A model generated the notes under the pieces. The model did not search any database. It worked only from the letters and a program-made list of their open reading frames with translations, and was not told the origin of the DNA. DNA of 35,574 nt from Candidatus Woesearchaeota archaeon (GTDB taxonomy: Archaea > Nanobdellota > Nanobdellia > Woesearchaeales > UBA11576): positions 1 to 35,574 of the forward strand of contig JABJCP010000014.1 of assembly GCA_018668595.1 (NCBI GenBank), given 5' to 3'. Numbering within the stretch: the first letter of the stretch is position 1; the number at the start of each line of letters is the position of its first letter. Below, piece by piece: positions 31,651 to 35,574 of this stretch. The position numbers and the translations under genes are program-made.

Positions 31651-32691
31651 TTATAATTTATATTCTATTTTCTCGATGATTCCATCAGCACTTATTTCTT
31701 GCGCTGGAAAATGAGGTTTGTATGCAGGATTATTGATTATTTTCCTAAAAAGACTATCAACTCTAATTTGATTTTCAAATAAGTTTTGGTATTTTATATT
31801 CGCAATTCCTTTTTTAACTGGACCTGCGTTTATATAAATAAAAATATAACTGTCCATATTATCTGTTGCAAAAATATATTTAACAGGAAGTGTTCCACAG
31901 TTTGCAATATCAGAAGTATACTTTGCCATACAAAAAGATAAACTTTCATACTCCACTTTTTTAATTGTAACTTCAAGTTGTAGAGATTTAGTTTTATTGG
32001 TTTTGTTTACTTTCTTTTTTTCTTCAACAGTTTTTTCAGGTTCTTTTACTCTTTCTTTTTCTGTAACTTCAGAACAAATTTGAGCAGGACTTTTTTTATC
32101 AAAATTAAGATCTTGTACAATTTTTTTAGTGAGGTCATATTTAATTCCATCACACCATATCGTGTTAAATTCCCTTTTAATTCTTTTTGTACTTTTTGTC
32201 TCTTTTACTTTTTCTTCAAGTTTTTTACTTTCGTGAGCAACATCAGGATTTCCTGTAGGTGTTATTGGAGTATTTTGTATTGTTTTGGTTTCTTCTTTTT
32301 TTTCGTTTGCATACCTATATTTTGTTTGAATTGAGTTTATTAATCGTCCTCCAATCAGCCGGCAATTAGTTTCTAATTCTCCAAAACAAATAACATAATT
32401 ATCGCCAACAGCAGTATGATTTACATCTCCATATTTAACAATAACTTCGATATGTTTTTTAGTAAATTCTTCACAATATTCAGGATTTACTACGCAATGT
32501 TTATCTGCGTTAAGCATTTGAGAAGATTCTGTTGGATTAAATGCAAATTTATTTTTAAATTCTTTAAGATTGTATTGACTGCAAGTATCATCTTTTTGAT
32601 TACAAACATTATACTTAGCACAACCATTAACTCCTCCAAGCATGGCTAGTGCAATAATTCCAATTCCTAGTTTGCTTGTTGTTGATTTCAT
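31651..32691 (-). CDS. Type C lipoprotein with four cysteine modules
   Basis: The 346-residue paralogue of 29670-30713 has the same length and layout. The lipid Cys is 24; pairs are 30/37, 66/73, 102/110 and 180/206. The PITPTGNPDVAHESKK linker is the same. Domain (about 235-346): VTIKKVEYESLSFC, LPVKYIFATDNMDSYIFIYI, VKKGIANIKYQNL and the end ADGIIEKIEYKL. Apart from shared blocks the modules are well diverged, so identity is patchy along the gene. No SD; the leader is A-rich. Confidence 0.92.
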   Translation of the reverse strand: MKSTTSKLGIGIIALAMLGGVNGCAKYNVCNQKDDTCSQYNLKEFKNKFAFNPTESSQMLNADKHCVVNPEYCEEFTKKHIEVIVKYGDVNHTAVGDNYVICFGELETNCRLIGGRLINSIQTKYRYANEKKEETKTIQNTPITPTGNPDVAHESKKLEEKVKETKSTKRIKREFNTIWCDGIKYDLTKKIVQDLNFDKKSPAQICSEVTEKERVKEPEKTVEEKKKVNKTNKTKSLQLEVTIKKVEYESLSFCMAKYTSDIANCGTLPVKYIFATDNMDSYIFIYINAGPVKKGIANIKYQNLFENQIRVDSLFRKIINNPAYKPHFPAQEISADGIIEKIEYKL

Positions 32692-32715
32692 TTTATTGTT
32701 TTTTTCTTTTTCTGA

Positions 32716-33612
32716 TTAAAAATTATATTCGATTCTTTCAACTAATCCATTTGCAGGTATTGGTTTTGAATCTATATCTGAATCTGTAATTTCTGCCATT
32801 GCAGATGCTAATCTGGCATTTTCAACTCTGTTTAAAATTAAATCTTTAAAACTAAATTGTCCGTCGGTAAATTCTTTGTAATGAATTTTTGCTACTTTTT
32901 TATCAATAGGTCCAGTTTCGCTTGAGATAAAAACATAATTATCTGAATTTGAATTTCCAAAAACATATTTTATTGGAATAAATTGAATATCGTCATTTAC
33001 CATATAAGGAATCATTTCAAATTGAACATCAGTAATTGTTACATCAACAGTTTGAGTTTCTTCATATGCAAAGAACGGTTTTTTAGGTTCTTTTTCTTTT
33101 TCTTTTGAGTTTTCTTGTTCTGGTTTAGCTTCTAATTCTTCTTGTTCTTGTCTTTTTCTTTCACTTTCTTCAAAACGTGTTCCTATATAATATTCAAGCC
33201 CTCTTTCATCAATTGGAATTCCAATTACCTTTAATGCAGAGGAATATTCTATTTCTTTAACGCCATTAATTAATCTTTTTTTTATTTTTACATATTCGTT
33301 TGATTCATAATCAGAATATAATGTAACTTCATCACCTAAATCACCTGTTTGATCAGTCATATTTGCTATGAACGTGTATGTATCTCTGTCAACTCTAGTA
33401 CAATCTCCTCCTTGCACATTGCATATTTCAAATTCAACATGTTCATTTGATGTATTTTTATCAAGTAATACGGGATTTACTCTGGTATTGTGGTCTGCAG
33501 AAAGTTGCATAGTTCCAGTAGGCTCCATTGTATGCTTTTTACCACAACCACCAACTCCAAGCATAGCTAGTGCAATAATTCCAATTCCAAGTTTGCTTGT
33601 TGTTGATTTCAT
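32716..33612 (-). CDS. Type C lipoprotein with degenerate cysteine module
   Basis: The 298-residue protein has the lipid Cys at 23 (VGGC). Module 1 keeps Cys64 and Cys71. Module 2 (DEVTLYSDYESNEYVKI, 94-110) aligns with module 2 of 23416-24546 but has Tyr99 and Tyr107 in place of both Cys. A charged coiled coil (150-178) leads to the domain (about 185-298): VTITDVQFEMIPYMVND, IPIKYVFGNSNSDNYVFISS, KKVAKIHYKEF and the end ANGLVERIEYNF. It thus bridges the module types of the middle and the right end of the array. No SD. Confidence 0.9.
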   Translation of the reverse strand: MKSTTSKLGIGIIALAMLGVGGCGKKHTMEPTGTMQLSADHNTRVNPVLLDKNTSNEHVEFEICNVQGGDCTRVDRDTYTFIANMTDQTGDLGDEVTLYSDYESNEYVKIKKRLINGVKEIEYSSALKVIGIPIDERGLEYYIGTRFEESERKRQEQEELEAKPEQENSKEKEKEPKKPFFAYEETQTVDVTITDVQFEMIPYMVNDDIQFIPIKYVFGNSNSDNYVFISSETGPIDKKVAKIHYKEFTDGQFSFKDLILNRVENARLASAMAEITDSDIDSKPIPANGLVERIEYNF

Positions 33613-33678
33613 TTTATTAATTATTTTTTTTGATTTTTGTTTACTTTTTTTTTTGATTGTTATTATGCTTATTTTTAA

Positions 33679-34548
33679 TTAAAATTTATATTCTATTTTA
33701 TCGATTAGACCTTCTGCATGAATAGTTTCTGCAGGTCGGTGAGGATAAATCTTATTATTATTAGTTTCAAGTGTTACAAGAGTCCTAGCTATAATTTGGT
33801 GATCTGTAAATTCTTTATAATTAATTTTTGCAGTAGATTTATGCACTGGATTGTTAGATATATAGACAAACACTTTTGTTTCTAAATGACCCTTAACAAA
33901 AACATATTTTGCAGGTAGAAGTCCAACTAATTTTTCTTCTAAAGGATCTCTTAGACCTATTCCTGAATATTGAACATCAACAATAGTTCCTTCAAAAGTA
34001 ATTACTTCTTCCTGAGCAAATACTAGTTTGGGTTTAGGTAGTGATTCAGTTTTTTCTTCAACAGGTTTTTTTTCTTCTATTTTCTGATTAGAATCAGAAT
34101 TCTCTACTGGTTTTTCTTGTTCTGTAGATTCTTTTTTATCTGATTTAGAATCACCATCTCCAAATTCACTAAGAACTTTCCAAATTGTCCAGCCCCATAA
34201 AAGATCGCAATCATTTTCTTCAAAGCAAACAACATAATGATCAGTTTTGTTGGGTTTAATAGTTAGTGATTGAAATTCTTGTTGTATATGTTCAATATCT
34301 GATCTAGTAAACTTGTTACAATATTTTCCCATTCCAGAACTTAAACAGATTTTATTTGTAAGACCGTCAGGTTGTCTGTTATTTTTAGGTTCAAACTTAA
34401 ACGTTTTAATAAATTCGCTTTCAGAATATTGTGTACAATGATTTTGTTCTAAATCACAAACAGAATAATCTCCACTACATCCAGAACTTCCTCCTAGCAT
34501 AGCTAATGCAATAATTCCAATTCCGAGTTTGCTTGTTGTTGATTTCAT
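33679..34548 (-). CDS. Type C lipoprotein with three cysteine modules
   Basis: The 289-residue protein has the lipid Cys at 24 (SSGC) and pairs 31/38, 68/77 and 108/114. The helix after each pair is recognisable (EFIKTFKFEP, DIEHIQQEF, IWKVLSEF). A Glu/Lys linker (131-168) stands where the fourth module sits in larger paralogues. The domain (about 175-289) has GTIVDVQYSGIGL, LPAKYVFVKGHLETKVFVYI, STAKINYKEF and the end AEGLIDKIEYKF. It lacks Lys-Gly in the fourth strand (HKSTAK). No SD. Confidence 0.9.
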   Translation of the reverse strand: MKSTTSKLGIGIIALAMLGGSSGCSGDYSVCDLEQNHCTQYSESEFIKTFKFEPKNNRQPDGLTNKICLSSGMGKYCNKFTRSDIEHIQQEFQSLTIKPNKTDHYVVCFEENDCDLLWGWTIWKVLSEFGDGDSKSDKKESTEQEKPVENSDSNQKIEEKKPVEEKTESLPKPKLVFAQEEVITFEGTIVDVQYSGIGLRDPLEEKLVGLLPAKYVFVKGHLETKVFVYISNNPVHKSTAKINYKEFTDHQIIARTLVTLETNNNKIYPHRPAETIHAEGLIDKIEYKF

Positions 34549-34679
34549 TTTTTTTAATTATTTTTTTTGATTTTTGTTTACTTTATTTTTTATTTTGATT
34601 ATTGTGTTTTTTATTTTGATTATTGTGTTTTTTATTTTGATTATTGTGTTTTTTATTTTGATTGCTATTATGATTATTT
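34549..34679. repeat. T-rich spacer with three perfect 21-bp tandem repeats
   Basis: The spacer between two lipoprotein genes contains the unit ATTGTGTTTTTTATTTTGAT plus T three times in perfect tandem (34601-34663), preceded by a partial unit. The same spacer without the three units recurs at 35472-35539, so the repeats were gained here or lost there. No promoter or SD is seen on the coding strand. Confidence 0.9.
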
Positions 34680-35471
34680 TTACAAGTTATATTTTATTGA
34701 GTGAATTGTTCCGTTTGCTTTGATAAGTTTAGTTTGTATTGGTTCATGAAATCTATCAACTTGTTTTTTAACAATATTTAGTGTAATTATTGATCCATTA
34801 GGAGATTCACTAATTTGTAATTTAGCAACACCGTTTCTAACATTATCATTACTGACATAAACAAAAACTTTTGTTTCATCACGATTTTTAGCAGTAATAT
34901 ATTTGAAAGGAATAACTCCTTTAAGACAATCTTCGTCTTTGTGTTTGTAAGGAATAATTCCTAATTGAACATCAGTAATTGTGTAGTCTCCCTCTGTAAC
35001 GCTGTCTTTTGAAGCTATTTTATTTTCTAGTTTTTCTTCTTTAGTGGAGGTAGGTCTATTTTCAATTTTTTTTTCTGGAGTTTTGGATTTATTTTTTATC
35101 GCATTTTCTTTTTGAATTTTATCTAATAAGTTTCCTTTAATTGCTGTACAATCAGTTTTTTCTTCATCAAAGCAAATAACATAAAAATCTCTATTCTTGG
35201 TGCTATGTATGATTCCATAATTAATAACTACTTCAATATCTGATGGAGAAAATTGTTCACAGTAATTTCCAATACATATTTTTTGGCTAAATTCATCCAC
35301 TTGTCTATATGTTCCAGGATCAAAATTAAATTTTTTTTCAAATTCTGTCGAATTGTATTGTTTACAGTTAGTTGAATCAGGTTCGCAAATATTATATTTA
35401 CTACAACCGCCAATTCCCATCATAGCTAGGGTAACTATTCCAATTCCTATTTTGCTTGTTGTGGATTTCAT
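34680..35471 (-). CDS. Type C lipoprotein with three cysteine modules
   Basis: The 263-residue protein has the lipid Cys at 23 (IGGC) and pairs 29/36, 66/71 and 100/108, with helices EFEKKFNF, DIEVVINYG and LLDKIQKE. A Lys-rich linker (121-158) precedes the domain (about 160-263): YTITDVQLGIIPYK, IPFKYITAKNRDETKVFVYV, NGVAKLQISE and the end ANGTIHSIKYNL. It is closest to 33679-34548 in its modules. Its 3' end and the spacer after it are duplicated at the window edge. No SD. The minus-strand frame at 35228-35413 is a shadow. Confidence 0.92.
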   Translation of the reverse strand: MKSTTSKIGIGIVTLAMMGIGGCSKYNICEPDSTNCKQYNSTEFEKKFNFDPGTYRQVDEFSQKICIGNYCEQFSPSDIEVVINYGIIHSTKNRDFYVICFDEEKTDCTAIKGNLLDKIQKENAIKNKSKTPEKKIENRPTSTKEEKLENKIASKDSVTEGDYTITDVQLGIIPYKHKDEDCLKGVIPFKYITAKNRDETKVFVYVSNDNVRNGVAKLQISESPNGSIITLNIVKKQVDRFHEPIQTKLIKANGTIHSIKYNL

Positions 35472-35539
35472 TTTTTTTAATTATTTTTTTTGATTTTTGT
35501 TTACTTTATTTTTTATTTTGATTGCTATTATGATTATTT
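35472..35539. repeat. Second copy of the 34549-34679 spacer, without the 21-bp units
   Basis: This 68-bp spacer is identical to 34549-34600 joined to 34664-34679. With the following 35 bases of gene it forms an exact 66-bp match (35509-35574 to the end of the left copy) ending at the window edge. It marks a very recent tandem duplication or an assembly boundary at a repeat. Confidence 0.85.
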
Positions 35540-35574
35540 TTACAAGTTATATTTTATTGAGTGAATTGTTCCGT
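35540..35574 (-). CDS. Partial type C gene, C-terminal end only
   Basis: The window stops inside this gene. The visible codons give GTIHSIKYNL and a stop, identical in DNA to the last codons of 34680-35471. The rest lies beyond the right edge. Whether it is a complete new paralogue cannot be told from here. Confidence 0.8.
   Translation of the reverse strand, partial: GTIHSIKYNL

Noticed and set aside
1751-33682. Many plus-strand open frames of 60-120 codons
   Set aside because: All lie opposite well-supported minus-strand genes, are rich in Phe, Leu, Ile and Ser as expected from reverse reading of A-rich coding sequence, and lack SDs and conserved features.
34601-34663. Possible CRISPR array
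   Set aside because: The three 21-bp units are directly adjacent with no spacers, and no cas gene is present.
1-35574. tRNA, rRNA, integrase, transposase or toxin-antitoxin genes
   Set aside because: None found when reading both strands; no conserved RNA stems outside the two hairpin elements and no catalytic motifs of those enzyme families.

Overview
The window is about 30% GC. All 46 supported reading frames (45 complete, one cut by the right edge) lie on the minus strand, so transcription runs from high to low coordinates. No housekeeping, RNA, transposase or phage gene is recognisable. I think it is archaeal, probably a small-genome AT-rich lineage of the DPANN kind. The evidence is one good BRE plus TATA box upstream of the gene at 13033-13512, leaders with AGGTGA/GAGG-type Shine-Dalgarno (SD) sequences, and many small lipoproteins with a Gly-Cys lipobox. 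A bacterial origin is not formally excluded. No gene could be assigned to a named family with certainty.

Terms used below. Type A: cytoplasmic N-terminus with the motif VREL, two membrane helices near the C-terminus, short conserved tail. Type B: small lipoprotein with one OB-like (tRNA_anti-like) beta-barrel. Type C: secreted protein with a lipobox or an N-terminal membrane helix, then a roughly 110-130-residue beta-rich, possibly OB-like domain. The type C domain has conserved strands ([ST]/V-I-x-x-V-Q; P-I-x-[YW]-[VI]; V-[FL]-[IV]-Y; K-G-x-A-x-[IV]-x-[YF]; G-[IL]-[IV]) and nearly always ends the protein with Y-x-Leu/Phe. Two-cysteine module: a piece of about 30-45 residues with two Cys between the lipid anchor and the type C domain.

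Layout, left to right. 1-138: part of a hairpin-rich non-coding element. 141-4142: five type A paralogues. 4206-5963: a 585-residue cytoplasmic protein of unknown function. 6009-8786: five type B lipoproteins. 8825-11512: type C lipoproteins. 11575-13017: three type B lipoproteins. 13033-13512: a type C lipoprotein behind the promoter gap 13513-13785. 13786-18263: type C lipoproteins, two of them long with two domains and a coiled coil. 17381-17619: a complete copy of the hairpin element, with 13-bp terminal inverted repeats. 18279-29633: type C proteins alternating between lipid and helix anchors. 29670-35471: large type C lipoproteins with up to four two-cysteine modules each, interrupted by one cytoplasmic gene at 30750-31583. 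At the right edge the last gene starts to repeat.

Reading: repeated tandem duplication has built a large family of cell-surface proteins sharing one domain, with varied anchors, stalks and cysteine modules, plus inner-membrane and cytoplasmic partners at the 3' end. Close spacing, stop codons inside ribosome binding sites and one ATGA overlap imply long co-transcribed units. What the surface proteins bind is not visible. Exchange with or recognition of other cells is a reasonable guess but is inference only.
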